Shown in pieces: positions 34,278 to 43,561 of a stretch of DNA of 64,000 bases; position 1 is the stretch's first letter, and every line of letters begins with the position of its first letter. The translations under genes and the position numbers were made by a program. Under the pieces are notes generated by a model. That model was not told where the DNA came from. It did not search any database and saw only the letters and a program-made list of their open reading frames with translations. Source of the DNA: Luteimonas salinisoli (GTDB lineage: Bacteria; Pseudomonadota; Gammaproteobacteria; Xanthomonadales; Xanthomonadaceae); NCBI RefSeq assembly GCF_013425525.1, contig NZ_JACCKA010000049.1, positions 1-64,000 of the forward strand. The letters are read 5' to 3'.

Positions 34278-36272
34278 CTACAGGATCGGCGCCAGGCCGG
34301 CCCCGAACGCGGTGAAGATCCGCGTCAGCACGCTCTTGATCCCGAGGTTGACCTCGGGAAAGTCCCCCACCGGCCGGTGGCATTCGCGAAAGCCCGGGTG
34401 GTCCGGCGGCAACGGCGCCGGGCACCCCGGCCCGGGCGCGAACTCGTAGCTGGTGGCGTAGCGGGTGGGCCACAGGTCGAACACCGGCAGGTGCTCGGAG
34501 ACCTTGGCCAGCGAGTACTCCAGTCCCGAGAACACCGGCGGCTTGTCGCGCCGCGCGATCACCCAGGAGTTGGCCGGCGCGATGTCGCGGCGGATGCTGG
34601 CGGCCAGCGCGCGGGCGAACGCCGGATCCTCGATCACCAGCGCGCTCTCGGTGTTGAGGTTGTCGCCGCGCGGGTCGAAGTTGTGGGTGCCCACCACCCC
34701 CACGCGCTCGTCGACCACCAGGGACTTGGAGTGCAGGCCGATGCGCACGCCGGCGCGCTGCAGCGGGACCCGCCTGTTCACGCCGATGCCGGCATAGCGC
34801 AGCGCCGAGTATTCGCGTTCGAGCGGCATGCGCTCGGACTGACGCGCGGCCCGGGCCTCGGGTCGGCCCCGCTGCCCGGCGCCGGAGCCGCTCGGATGCA
34901 TGTGCACCTCGGTTGGAACGGAGCCCCGGTAGCCGTCGTCGCGGGTGCGGATGTCGACGGTGCCGTCCGGGTTCCACTGCACGCCCACCGCGCCGGTGGC
35001 GTCCAGGTCGATCGGCGCGTCCTCCGGGAACGGCTTGTATTCGTAGATGTTGAAGCCGAAGTCGCGCAGGTAGCGGCGTTTGTACTTGTACGAGAGGGCA
35101 TAGGTGATGAAGGAATCGGTAGCCGCCAGGCTATTGGTCGAGATCACCACGCGCGGACCATCCGGGCGCGCGTGCAGCGCCTCGAACATCTCCTGCGCCG
35201 GCCGCGACAGCACCAGGTACGGGGTCTGCAGCAGCACCTCGTCGGCGGCCGATTCGATCAGCTCGCGCATGTGCACGGTCGAGGGCGCGATCTCCTCGTA
35301 GCTGCCGCCGTCCTTGTCCGGCGGATCGGCCACGTAGGCGGCGGCGCCGACCGGCAGCGCCGCCTGCACGAGACGCTCGTGCACCAGCAGCGGGTCGTCG
35401 GCATCGCGCGAGATCGCCTCCACCCGCGCAGGCACCGCATAGGGCGCGTGCGGCATCTCCGGCACGCCGCCGCGCAGCAGCCGCCGCGCGACGTCGCCGA
35501 GCGCGGCCACCGGCACGCTGCGGCGCGCGTGCCAGAACGCCTCGAAGTTCTCCTCCATCTCGCCGGCGACCGGGCCGGCGACGAGGATGTCGCGGTCGCG
35601 GAAGTTGTACTCGTCGTCCCAGTCGTAGTAGCGGTCCTGGTAGTTGCGTCCGCCGGTGATCCCGACCATGCCGTCGACCAGCAGCACCTTGTTGTGCATC
35701 CGCCGGTTGAGCTGGCGCCAGCAGCAGGCCGCCGCCAGCAGGTACTGGGGGTAGCTGATCCGCGCACGACCCAGCACCGGGTTGTAGACGCGCAATTCGA
35801 AGTTGGCGTGCGCCGCCGCCAGCGCCGCGAGGGTGTCGACGTGGCGCAGCGCCGCCAACTGGTCGACCAGCACGCGCACGCGCACGCCGCGACGGGCCGC
35901 GCCGAGCAGCTCGTCGAGGGTGAGGTGGCCGGCGTCGTCCTCGTCGAAGATGTAGGTCTGCAGGTCGATGCTGCGCTGCGCGCTGCGGATCAGGTCGAGG
36001 CGCGAAATCAGCGCGTCCTGGCCGTAGTCGAGCAGCAGCGCGTAGTGCCGCGGCGCCCCCGGTGCGCTCTCGGCGAATGCGCGCGCACCGAGCTGGCGCA
36101 GCGGCGACGGCCTGGCGCAGGCGGTCGACGGCCGGTCGCAGTCCACCGCCGTCTCGCGCGCCTGCGCGACGATGTGGGTGGCCTGGTCGCGCTGCAGCGG
36201 CGACAGCCCGGCGCAGCCGGCCGCCGACAGCGCCAGCAGTCCCGCCAGCAGCATCCGCGGCGCGCGCTTCAT
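34278..36272 (-). CDS. Phospholipase D family lipoprotein (cardiolipin synthase-like)
   Basis: 664 aa. Signal peptide with lipobox LSAAGC (Cys20). Two complete HKD (HxKx4D) motifs, HNKVLLVDG and HSKSLVVDE, are about 280 residues apart, each in the usual context (GGRNYQDRYYD and GTHNFDPRGDNLNTES). These form the single active site of PLD-superfamily transphosphatidylases. It probably hydrolyses or rearranges phospholipids at the outer membrane or periplasmic face. Its ATG overlaps the YceI stop; SixA-YceI-PLD are one operon. Confidence 0.92.
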   Translation of the reverse strand: MKRAPRMLLAGLLALSAAGCAGLSPLQRDQATHIVAQARETAVDCDRPSTACARPSPLRQLGARAFAESAPGAPRHYALLLDYGQDALISRLDLIRSAQRSIDLQTYIFDEDDAGHLTLDELLGAARRGVRVRVLVDQLAALRHVDTLAALAAAHANFELRVYNPVLGRARISYPQYLLAAACCWRQLNRRMHNKVLLVDGMVGITGGRNYQDRYYDWDDEYNFRDRDILVAGPVAGEMEENFEAFWHARRSVPVAALGDVARRLLRGGVPEMPHAPYAVPARVEAISRDADDPLLVHERLVQAALPVGAAAYVADPPDKDGGSYEEIAPSTVHMRELIESAADEVLLQTPYLVLSRPAQEMFEALHARPDGPRVVISTNSLAATDSFITYALSYKYKRRYLRDFGFNIYEYKPFPEDAPIDLDATGAVGVQWNPDGTVDIRTRDDGYRGSVPTEVHMHPSGSGAGQRGRPEARAARQSERMPLEREYSALRYAGIGVNRRVPLQRAGVRIGLHSKSLVVDERVGVVGTHNFDPRGDNLNTESALVIEDPAFARALAASIRRDIAPANSWVIARRDKPPVFSGLEYSLAKVSEHLPVFDLWPTRYATSYEFAPGPGCPAPLPPDHPGFRECHRPVGDFPEVNLGIKSVLTRIFTAFGAGLAPIL

Positions 36273-36832
36273 GGCGTTGGCGCCCCGCGCAGCGAGAGAT
36301 CGAACTGCACCCGTTCCGACAGCGCGAAAGCCCAGCGGTCCATGGCGTAGTCGGCGCGGCGCACGCTGCCGGTGACCAGCACCGGGCAATCGACCATCGG
36401 CCGCGCGCAGGCGGCCGGCGCGATCTCGAACAGTTCGCGGCGCTGCACCCCGCGGATGTCGAGCACGCCCGCCAGCGCGCCGCCCTCGCGCACCAGGTCG
36501 GGGGCGAAGGCTTCCGAGACGAACACGACCTCGGGATGGCGCTCGGCGTCGAAGAAGCCCTCGCCGCGGGTCAGCCGCGAGTAGCGCGGATGGCCGACGA
36601 TCTCCACCGAGCGCGCCGACAGCCGCAGGTGCACCTGCCTGCGGCCGTCGGCCAGCAGCCGGACCTCGCCCGACAGCTCGGGAAAACGGCCCTCCAGCGC
36701 GGCGCCCCAGCGCGTACGCAGGGAAAAACCGGCCACGGAAGCCTCGGCGTCGACGACGATGTCGCCCGCCCCCGCCGACAGCGCCGGGGGCATGCACAAC
36801 AGGGCGATCAGCAGCGCCGCATGGCGCTTCAC
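36269..36832 (-). CDS. YceI family periplasmic protein
   Basis: 187 aa, start GTG at 36832 (VKRHAALLIALL) which overlaps the SixA stop as GTGA. Signal peptide cleaved near ALSAGA. The lipocalin-like YceI fold is shown by DAEASVAGFSLRTRWGAALEGRF, EIVGHPRYSRLTRGEGFFDAERHPEVVFVS and GVLDIRGVQRRELFEI. YceI proteins bind polyprenoid or similar amphiphiles in the periplasm; the ligand here is unknown. Two extra cysteines (CARPMVDC) may form a disulfide. Confidence 0.9.
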   Translation of the reverse strand: MKRHAALLIALLCMPPALSAGAGDIVVDAEASVAGFSLRTRWGAALEGRFPELSGEVRLLADGRRQVHLRLSARSVEIVGHPRYSRLTRGEGFFDAERHPEVVFVSEAFAPDLVREGGALAGVLDIRGVQRRELFEIAPAACARPMVDCPVLVTGSVRRADYAMDRWAFALSERVQFDLSLRGAPTP

Positions 36833-37305
36833 GGCCACCAGAACGCGGACAGGGTGGCCGCGCCCGGCTCGATCGGCGCCTCGGCCCCGAACTCCAGCAC
36901 CGCGATGCCAGCCGGCGGCATGCCGCGGTAGTCGCCGGACTGGCCGCTGTGCATCAGCGCGGCCAGCCGCTCCAGGCCCGGGTTGTGGCCGACCAGCAGC
37001 AGGCGGTCGAGCTCGCGATGGGCGTCGACCAGGGCCGCCAGGGTGCCTGCGGAGGCCTCGTAGACCGCCGGCTCGAGGCGCTGGTCGACATAGCCCAGGG
37101 TGGCGAGGACGATCTCCAGCGTCTCGCGGGTACGCCGCGCCGGCGAGCACAGCACGCAGTCGGGGATCAGCCGCTGCTGCTGCAGCCAGCGCGCCGCGGC
37201 CTCGGCCTCGGCGTGGCCGTCGGCAGAGAGCGGACGGTCGAGGTCGGCCTCGCCGGGCACGGCCGGATCGGCATGGGCGTGACGCAGCAGGATCAGTTCG
37301 CGCAT
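36829..37305 (-). CDS. sixA: SixA-type phosphohistidine phosphatase
   Basis: 158 aa histidine phosphatase superfamily protein. RHG-type motif RHAHAD at residues ~8-13 has the nucleophilic His, SPARRTRET follows, and the second catalytic His is in LLVGHNPGLE. The overall length and the short insert fit SixA, which dephosphorylates phosphohistidine on phosphorelay or PTS proteins. First gene of the SixA-YceI-PLD operon. ParA lies 118 bases upstream on the same strand. Confidence 0.9.
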   Translation of the reverse strand: MRELILLRHAHADPAVPGEADLDRPLSADGHAEAEAAARWLQQQRLIPDCVLCSPARRTRETLEIVLATLGYVDQRLEPAVYEASAGTLAALVDAHRELDRLLLVGHNPGLERLAALMHSGQSGDYRGMPPAGIAVLEFGAEAPIEPGAATLSAFWWP

Positions 37306-37423
37306 GGGTCTGGGCCGGGGATGGGGAGTCGAGAATAGGGAATCGAGGATGAATCCGCTGCCCACACCGCCGGCAGCGGCGGCGGACCTGCGCTGTCATC
37401 CATGCCCCGTTCCCGGCGTCCCG

Positions 37424-38056
37424 CTATCGCCGCAGCCAGCGCAGCAGCGGCTGCCAGTCGGCCTGGTGCTCGCGCACCTGCTGCGACTGGTAGTCGAACA
37501 GGCTCTTGCCCAGCCCCACCAGCACCACGTAGGCCTGGCTGTCGCGCAGCTGCGCCACCACCGGGTAGGGCCACTGGGCGAGCAACTCGAGGGCCTGCTG
37601 CGAGGCGTTGGTCCAGGGCCTGAGCCGGTTGCCGACCAGGCCGACCTTGAGCTCGCCGCGGCGCACCCGCGGATGCTTGGCCAGGGCGTTGAGGAACGGC
37701 ACGGTGGCTTCGATGTCCAGCGCCGAAGGCAGTACCGGCACCACCACCGCGTCGGCATGCTCCAGCCAGGCGTCGAGGTCGTCGCGCATCGCCCCGGCCG
37801 GAGCGTCGATGACCACCCGTTCGGCATCCGCCGGCAGCGCGCGCCAGACGCTGCGCTGGCGGCGGCTGCCCTCGATCGGCAGCACCGCGCTTTCCATCCC
37901 GGCGCGTCGCTCGGCCCAGCGAGTCGAGGAGCCTTGCGGGTCGGCGTCGACGAGCGCTGTGCTGTGGCCGGCCAACGCCGACTGCGCGGCGATATGGGTG
38001 GCGATCGTGGTCTTGCCGACCCCGCCCTTGGAACTGGCCACCAGGACAGTCTTCAT
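37424..38056 (-). CDS. ParA/MinD-type ATPase
   Basis: 210 aa. Deviant Walker A SSKGGVGKTTIATH with the signature Lys, Walker A' DADPQGSSTRW and the conserved VVIDAPAG. No N-terminal HTH, so it belongs to the small ParA group that positions cytoplasmic cargo rather than binds specific DNA. No ParB or cargo partner is encoded beside it. It is divergent from the Ycf46-like ATPase gene across a 105-base promoter gap. Confidence 0.92.
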   Translation of the reverse strand: MKTVLVASSKGGVGKTTIATHIAAQSALAGHSTALVDADPQGSSTRWAERRAGMESAVLPIEGSRRQRSVWRALPADAERVVIDAPAGAMRDDLDAWLEHADAVVVPVLPSALDIEATVPFLNALAKHPRVRRGELKVGLVGNRLRPWTNASQQALELLAQWPYPVVAQLRDSQAYVVLVGLGKSLFDYQSQQVREHQADWQPLLRWLRR

Positions 38057-38161
38057 CCGCACCCTCCGATCCGACAGGTTCCCGCGAGGGTACACCGCCG
38101 CGCGCCCCGTCGCGAGCGGGCCTCTGCTATCTTCACGCCCCGTCTCCCGCCCCCGTGCCGC

Positions 38162-39649
38162 ATGAGCGAACTGCAGGACCTGGCCGCGCTGATCCGCGCC
38201 GACACCCCGCTGATCGTGGTCGAGACCCCCGACGAGCCGCGGGTGGTGGAGCAATTCCGCCAGACCCTGACCCACGTGTGGCGGGCGATGTACCGCTGGA
38301 CCATCACCGAGGGCCTGCGCCGGATCGACCTGGACCGCGAGGACCCGGCCGAGGACGCTGCCGACATCGGCACCACCCTGCGCGCGATCCGCGGCGCCGA
38401 CCAGCGCGGCGTCTACCTGCTGCTCGATTTCCACCCCTACCTGGAATACGCCGGCAGCCAGCGCCAGTTGCGCGACCTGCTGCAGCGCCGCGACTGCCTG
38501 CCGCACGTGATCGTGCTGGTCGGGCACAAGGTGGAGCTGCCGGCCGAACTGGAGGCGCTGGCGGTGCGCCATACCCCGCGCCTGCCCGACGCCCGGCTGC
38601 TGCAGAAGATGGTGCACGAAGAGGCGGCTGCCTATACCGCAGAACACGACGGCCGGCGGGTGGAGCAGGACGACGCCACGGTGCGCCAGATCGTGCGCAA
38701 CCTGCAGGGCCTGAGCCTGACCGACGCCCGCCGCATCGCCCGCCAGCTGATCTTCGCCGACGGCGTGCTCGGTCCGGACGACCTGCCGCAACTGACCAGG
38801 CTCAAGTTCGAACTGCTCAATCGCAGCGGCCACCTGCACTACGAATACGACACCGCGCGCTTCGCCGACGTGGCCGGGGCGCGGCGGCTGAAGCGCTGGG
38901 TCGAGCAGCGCCGCAAGGTCTTCGTCGAGGGCGAGGCGCCTCCCGGCCTCGACCCGCCCAAGGGAGTGCTGCTGCTCGGCGTGCAGGGCTGCGGCAAATC
39001 GCTGCTGGCCAAGGCGGTGGCGGGGGGCTTCGGCGTGCCGCTGGTGCGGCTGGACTTCGGCACCCTGTACGCCAAGTACCACGGCGAGACCGAATCCAAT
39101 CTGCGCGCTGCGCTGGCCTCGACCGAGCAACTGGCGCCCTGCGTGCTGTGGATCGACGAGATCGAGAAGGGCCTGGCCTCGGGCGGGCCCGACGGCGACG
39201 GCGGGGTCTCGCGGCGCGTGCTCGGTTACCTGTTGACCTGGATGGCCGAGCGCAGGTCCAACGTGTTCCTGGTGGCCACCGCCAACCAGGTGCAGGAGCT
39301 GCCGGCCGAGCTGCTGCGCAAGGGCCGCTTCGACGAGATCTTCTTCGTCGACCTGCCCGACGCCGAGACTCGCCGCCAGGTGTTCTCCCTGCACCTGACC
39401 GCTCGCGATCTCGATCCGGCAGGCTTCGATCTGGATGCCCTGGCGCAGGCCGCGGAGGGCTTCTCGGGCGCCGAGATCGAGCAGGCGATCGTCGCCGGCC
39501 TCTACGCGGCCCACGCCGCCGGCACCCCGCTCAACGACTTCATGCTGCGCAGCGAACTGAAGCAGACCCGGCCGCTGTCGGTGGTGATGCGCGAGCAGGT
39601 CGCGGCCCTGCGCGCCTGGGCGGCGGAGCGCACCGTACCGGCGGACTGA
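38162..39649 (+). CDS. Ycf46-like AAA+ ATPase
   Basis: 495 aa. The N-terminal ~230 residues form a domain seen in Ycf46-type proteins (ETPDEPRVVEQFRQT; LLLDFHPYLE). The AAA module has Walker A LGVQGCGKSLLAKAVA, Walker B CVLWIDEIEKGL, sensor-1 ATANQ and an arginine finger region RKGRFDEIFFVDLPD. A C-terminal AAA lid (GAEIEQAIVAGLYAA) completes it. Homologues occur in cyanobacteria and chloroplasts, and the role is not firmly known. No protease domain, so it is probably a remodelling chaperone. Confidence 0.9.
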   Translation: MSELQDLAALIRADTPLIVVETPDEPRVVEQFRQTLTHVWRAMYRWTITEGLRRIDLDREDPAEDAADIGTTLRAIRGADQRGVYLLLDFHPYLEYAGSQRQLRDLLQRRDCLPHVIVLVGHKVELPAELEALAVRHTPRLPDARLLQKMVHEEAAAYTAEHDGRRVEQDDATVRQIVRNLQGLSLTDARRIARQLIFADGVLGPDDLPQLTRLKFELLNRSGHLHYEYDTARFADVAGARRLKRWVEQRRKVFVEGEAPPGLDPPKGVLLLGVQGCGKSLLAKAVAGGFGVPLVRLDFGTLYAKYHGETESNLRAALASTEQLAPCVLWIDEIEKGLASGGPDGDGGVSRRVLGYLLTWMAERRSNVFLVATANQVQELPAELLRKGRFDEIFFVDLPDAETRRQVFSLHLTARDLDPAGFDLDALAQAAEGFSGAEIEQAIVAGLYAAHAAGTPLNDFMLRSELKQTRPLSVVMREQVAALRAWAAERTVPAD

Positions 39650-39740
39650 TCCGTCCGCCGGTCGGTCCTTGGCCCGGCACCCGCCCGGCGCCGCGGCCCG
39701 GTGCCGAGCAGGCACCGCGACATCCGGCCCGAAACCGCGT

Positions 39741-40559
39741 CTAGCGGTTCTCGGTCAGGGTCAGGGTGTAGCTGCCGGACTCGCGGATGTGGCCGACGTA
39801 GATCTCGTAGCTGCCCGGCATGAACACCGCGCTGATCTCCGGGTCGAGCGCGCCGTGGCTGTCGTCGTCGCACCAGGTGCGGCCCTGGCCGACCACCACC
39901 AGGCTGGCGTCGGTGGTGCTCTCGACGAACATGCGCAGCGCCACCTTCGAGGTGATCTCGAGGCGATGGTCCGGGGTGGTGTCGATCATGCCCTCGCACT
40001 GCGCGCCATAGGTGCCTGCGCTGCGGGGGCCGCCGGTGCTGCCGGTGGCGGTCTGCGGGTCCGGCGTGAAGCCGGCGCCGAGGCGGAAGTCGCGGTACAG
40101 GCCGCCGCCCGCCGCCTGCGCCGAGCCGCCGACCGCCTCGCTGAGGGTGAGGGTGTAGCTGCCGGCGGTGCCGAGGTGGCCGACGTAGACCTCGTAGCGC
40201 CCCGGTGTCAGGCGCGCGGTCAGCCGCGCGTCGAGCAGACCGCCGCTGTCGTCGTCGCAGAAGGTGCCGGCCGGCCCGGTCAGGACCAGCGTGGAGTCGG
40301 TGGTGCTGTCGACCGCCAGCTGCAGGTCGAGGGCGCTGGTCACGTCGATCACGTGGTCCGGCGTGGTGTCGATCATGCCGCTGCACTGGCTGCCGTAGCG
40401 GCTGGCCTGGACGTTGCCGCCGGTCAGCCCGGTGGCGGTCTGCGGATCGGGCGTGAAGCCGGCACCGAGCGTGAACCCGGCGTAGTCCTGGGCCTGGCCG
40501 GCAGCGGCAAGGCAGAGCATGGCCGCGGCCGCGAGGCCGCAGGAAAGATGGCGCTTCAT
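39741..40559 (-). CDS. Exported protein with two tandem PPC-like beta domains
   Basis: 272 aa. Signal peptide to about residue 23 (AAAGQA). Two repeats of ~115 residues follow, each containing GAGFTPDPQTATGxTGG, YG.QC.GMIDTTPDH, a FCDDDSGG or WCDDDSHG loop, and a closing YEVYVGHL / YEIYVGHI then SYTLTL. The pattern resembles the bacterial pre-peptidase C-terminal domain with a possible calcium-binding Asp loop. No catalytic domain is fused. The paired cysteines in each repeat could form disulfides. Function unknown. Confidence 0.75.
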   Translation of the reverse strand: MKRHLSCGLAAAAMLCLAAAGQAQDYAGFTLGAGFTPDPQTATGLTGGNVQASRYGSQCSGMIDTTPDHVIDVTSALDLQLAVDSTTDSTLVLTGPAGTFCDDDSGGLLDARLTARLTPGRYEVYVGHLGTAGSYTLTLSEAVGGSAQAAGGGLYRDFRLGAGFTPDPQTATGSTGGPRSAGTYGAQCEGMIDTTPDHRLEITSKVALRMFVESTTDASLVVVGQGRTWCDDDSHGALDPEISAVFMPGSYEIYVGHIRESGSYTLTLTENR

Positions 40560-40695
40560 GGTGGTCCCCCTGTATGCCCGCGGCCCGTCGTCCCCCGGAC
40601 ACAGGTCCGGTCGCGGCCGCGCGGCGGATCCTAGTATCGCGCGCAGCCGGGCCGCCGCGCCAGCGCGACGAAAGGCGCATTCGCGCCGGGTCGTC

Positions 40696-41682
40696 TCAGC
40701 CGCCGCGCGGCGGCTGCCAGCCCGCTGGCGGCTGCAGCGGGATCCCCGCTTCGGTGAGCAGGCGCTCGACCAGCGCGGGCTCGCCGGTGATCGCCGGATC
40801 GGCCAGCAGCCGGACCAGGTCCTCGAGGCCGCCAGCCTCGGCGGCCACGCTCAGCCGGCCCCATTCCAGCATCTGCCAGTCGAAGCGGCGCCGTGCCTCG
40901 CGCGCGGCGCGCTGGGCGTCGGCGTCAGCGGCGAGGTCCTCGGCCATGCCCAGCCCCACCATCCGCAGCAGCATCATGTCCGCGCCAGCCAGCAGGCGCG
41001 CGGCGCTGCGGCAGGCGGCGCCGCGCTCGGACACGGGGCCCGCCGCGATCGCCTCGCGGCAGGCCTCGGATAGCGGCTGCAGCGCCGGGAGGGTCCGGGC
41101 GACCAGCAGGCTCATCCCCATCGCCGCCGCGTACCCCTGGCTGGTGGCGGGCGCATCCGGAACCCCGATCAGCAGCGCCGCCTGTTCCGGCGCGGGCGGG
41201 TGCCTGTCCAGGGCTGCGACGATCGCGCGCAGCTGAGCGAAGAAGTGGCCGTTGAAGCCGCGCGTGGTGCGGGCAGCTCCGAGCGACGCGTCCACGCCCG
41301 CACCGTCGTCGAGCAGCCAGGGCGCAAGGTTGCCGGGCTCGAGCTGGCGCCAACGCGCCAGCGCGCGGCCGCGGACGGCCTCATCGGCACCGGCACCGGC
41401 CGCGATCAGGTTGAGTGCGACCACGTCCGTGCCGGCCCGCGCGAATGCCGTCTCGCGCCAGATGCGCGTCTGCGGATCCGCCGCGACGGGAGCGTCGCCC
41501 TCGCCTTGCCGGACCACGTCGCGCAGCAGCGCGGCCAGCGCCAGGTCACGCGGCCCGCCGTCGTCGGCCAGCCGCGCGACCAGTCCCTGCAGCCAGGCGC
41601 GGTGCGCGGCGGCGGCCGCGTCCTCCTGCGCGGACACCGGGCACGCCAGGGCCAGCAGCAGGAACGCTGCCAGCCACTTCAT
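40696..41682 (-). CDS. Exported protein of unknown function
   Basis: 328 aa from the ATG at 41682. A signal peptide (MKWLAAFLLLALACPVSAQ) is followed by an almost wholly helical, Ala/Leu/Arg-rich protein with two cysteines close together (SEACREAIAAGPVSERGAAC). No motif is recognised. Proteins of this composition in Xanthomonadaceae often sit near lipid or peptidase genes, but nothing can be inferred safely. It follows the gamma-glutamyltransferase gene by 22 bases on the same strand, so cotranscription is likely. Confidence 0.6.
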   Translation of the reverse strand: MKWLAAFLLLALACPVSAQEDAAAAAHRAWLQGLVARLADDGGPRDLALAALLRDVVRQGEGDAPVAADPQTRIWRETAFARAGTDVVALNLIAAGAGADEAVRGRALARWRQLEPGNLAPWLLDDGAGVDASLGAARTTRGFNGHFFAQLRAIVAALDRHPPAPEQAALLIGVPDAPATSQGYAAAMGMSLLVARTLPALQPLSEACREAIAAGPVSERGAACRSAARLLAGADMMLLRMVGLGMAEDLAADADAQRAAREARRRFDWQMLEWGRLSVAAEAGGLEDLVRLLADPAITGEPALVERLLTEAGIPLQPPAGWQPPRGG

Positions 41683-41704
41683 CGCCGCGCTGCGCGGGCG
41701 TCGC

Positions 41705-43432
41705 TCAGTACCCCCCTGCATGGCCGTCCTTCCGCGATTCGCTGGCGCCGATCCAGCCGCCGTGGGGGTTGGCCATGATCGCCTGATAGCCGCCGTAGGG
41801 ACCGTGGGCGAAACGCACGCTGTGGCCCTTGCCCATCAGTGCGCGCACCGTCTCGTAGGGGAAGCCGCTCTCCAGGTCGACCTCGCCGCCGTCGCTCATC
41901 GCCAGCGCCTGCCCGGCCGGGTCGGTGCTGCCGTCGTGCTGGATGCGCGGCGCGTCGCCGGCTTCCTGCAGGTTCATGCCGAAATCGATCAGGTTGAGCA
42001 GGATCTGCACGTGGCCCTGCGGCTGCATCGCCCCGCCCATCACGCCGTAGGACAGCCACGGCTCGCCCTCCTTGGTCACGAACGCCGGGATGATGGTATG
42101 GAACGGGCGCTTGCCCGGCGCGTAGCCGTTGGGATGGTCCTCGCGCAGCACGAACTGCTCTCCGCGGTCCTGGAAGATGAAGCCCAGCCCCGGCGGCGCC
42201 ATGCCGCTGCCCATGCCGCGATAGTTCGACTGGATCAGCGAGACCATCATGCCGTCGGCGTCGGCGGTGGTCAGATAGATGGTGTCGCCCTCGTCGAGCT
42301 GGCGCGGCGTGCCGGGCTGGGCCTCGCGCAGGGCGCGGTCCATCGAGATCAGTTCGCCGCGTTCGGCCGCGTACTCCTTGGAGATCAGCCGCGCCACCGG
42401 CGCCGGGTGGAAATCCGGGTCGGCGTACCAGCGCGCGCGATCGGCGAAGGCGAGCTTCTTGGCCTCGACGAACAGATGCACGTGCTCGGGGCTGCCGAAG
42501 CCGTAGCCGGCCAGGTCGTAGGGCTCGAGCAGGTTGAGGATCTGCAGCGCGGCGATGCCCTGCCCGTTCGGCGGCAGCTCCCAGACGTCGTAGCCGCGGT
42601 AGTTGGTCGACACCGGCTCCACCCACTCGCCCTGGTGCGCGGCCAGGTCCTCGTAGGACAGGAACCCGTCGTTGGCCTTGAAATACGCGTCGATGGTGCG
42701 GGCGATGTCGCCCTTGTAGAACGCATCGCGGCCGCCCTCGGCGATCATCGAGAGGGTGTTGGCGAGGTTCGGATTCTTCCAGGTCTCGCCGGTGCGCGGC
42801 GCGCGGCCGTCGATGGTGAACTGCTCGGCGAAGCCGGGCCATTTCGACAGCACCGGCACGCTGCGGTTCCAGTAGTAGGCGATCGTCTCGTGCACCGGAT
42901 GGCCCTCGCGCGCATAGCGGATCGCCGGCGCCAGGTTGTCGGCCATCGCGCGCCGGCCGAAGCGTTCGTGCAGGGCGAACCAGGCGTCGACCGTGCCCGG
43001 CACCGTCACCGGCAGCGGGCCGTGCGGCGGCACGTCCTCGAGACCGCGGCGCCGGAATTCGGCCAGGGTGAGCGCACGCGGCGAGCGCCCGGAGCCGTTG
43101 TAGCCGTGCAGCCGGCGCGTCTTCGGGTCCCAGACGATCGCGAACAGGTCGCCGCCGATGCCGTTGCCGGTCGGCTCCATCAGCCCGAGCGCGGCGTTGG
43201 CGGCGATCGCCGCGTCCATCGCCGAGCCGCCTCCGCGCATCACTTCGAGCGCGATCTGGGTGGCCAGCGGATGCGAGGTGGCCGCCATGGCGTGCGGGGC
43301 GTAGACCTCGCTGCGGGTGGCGAACGGCGCGCCGGTGATGCGGTCGGCAGCCGACAGCGGCAGTGCGGCGGCGCAGCACAACGCCAGGACGGCGGCGGCG
43401 CGCAGGAGCGGGCGGGGCGGCAACGGGCTCAC
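41705..43432 (-). CDS. ggt: Gamma-glutamyltransferase
   Basis: 575 aa, start GTG at 43432. Signal peptide to about LPLSAADR. The proenzyme features are clear: MAATSHPLATQIALEVMRGGGSAMDAA at the N-terminus of the large subunit, the self-cleavage nucleophile Thr in EGDTIYLTTADADG, and the small-subunit substrate loop SLIQSNYRGMGSGM, then PPNGQG and MGGAMQPQGHVQ. It cleaves glutathione and gamma-glutamyl peptides in the periplasm. A longer upstream frame reaching 45295 is a shadow of the lipase and ankyrin genes on the other strand. Confidence 0.95.
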   Translation of the reverse strand: MSPLPPRPLLRAAAVLALCCAAALPLSAADRITGAPFATRSEVYAPHAMAATSHPLATQIALEVMRGGGSAMDAAIAANAALGLMEPTGNGIGGDLFAIVWDPKTRRLHGYNGSGRSPRALTLAEFRRRGLEDVPPHGPLPVTVPGTVDAWFALHERFGRRAMADNLAPAIRYAREGHPVHETIAYYWNRSVPVLSKWPGFAEQFTIDGRAPRTGETWKNPNLANTLSMIAEGGRDAFYKGDIARTIDAYFKANDGFLSYEDLAAHQGEWVEPVSTNYRGYDVWELPPNGQGIAALQILNLLEPYDLAGYGFGSPEHVHLFVEAKKLAFADRARWYADPDFHPAPVARLISKEYAAERGELISMDRALREAQPGTPRQLDEGDTIYLTTADADGMMVSLIQSNYRGMGSGMAPPGLGFIFQDRGEQFVLREDHPNGYAPGKRPFHTIIPAFVTKEGEPWLSYGVMGGAMQPQGHVQILLNLIDFGMNLQEAGDAPRIQHDGSTDPAGQALAMSDGGEVDLESGFPYETVRALMGKGHSVRFAHGPYGGYQAIMANPHGGWIGASESRKDGHAGGY

Positions 43433-43561
43433 GGCGTTCTCGCAGGGTGGATCCGGCCTACACGATACCGCGCCCGCTCCTCCCTGCCTCGGGTCGCCCC
43501 TAGCTGGGCGCGCGGTCGGCGCGGCGCTAGGGTCGGATGCATCCGCATGGAGGGGCGTGGC

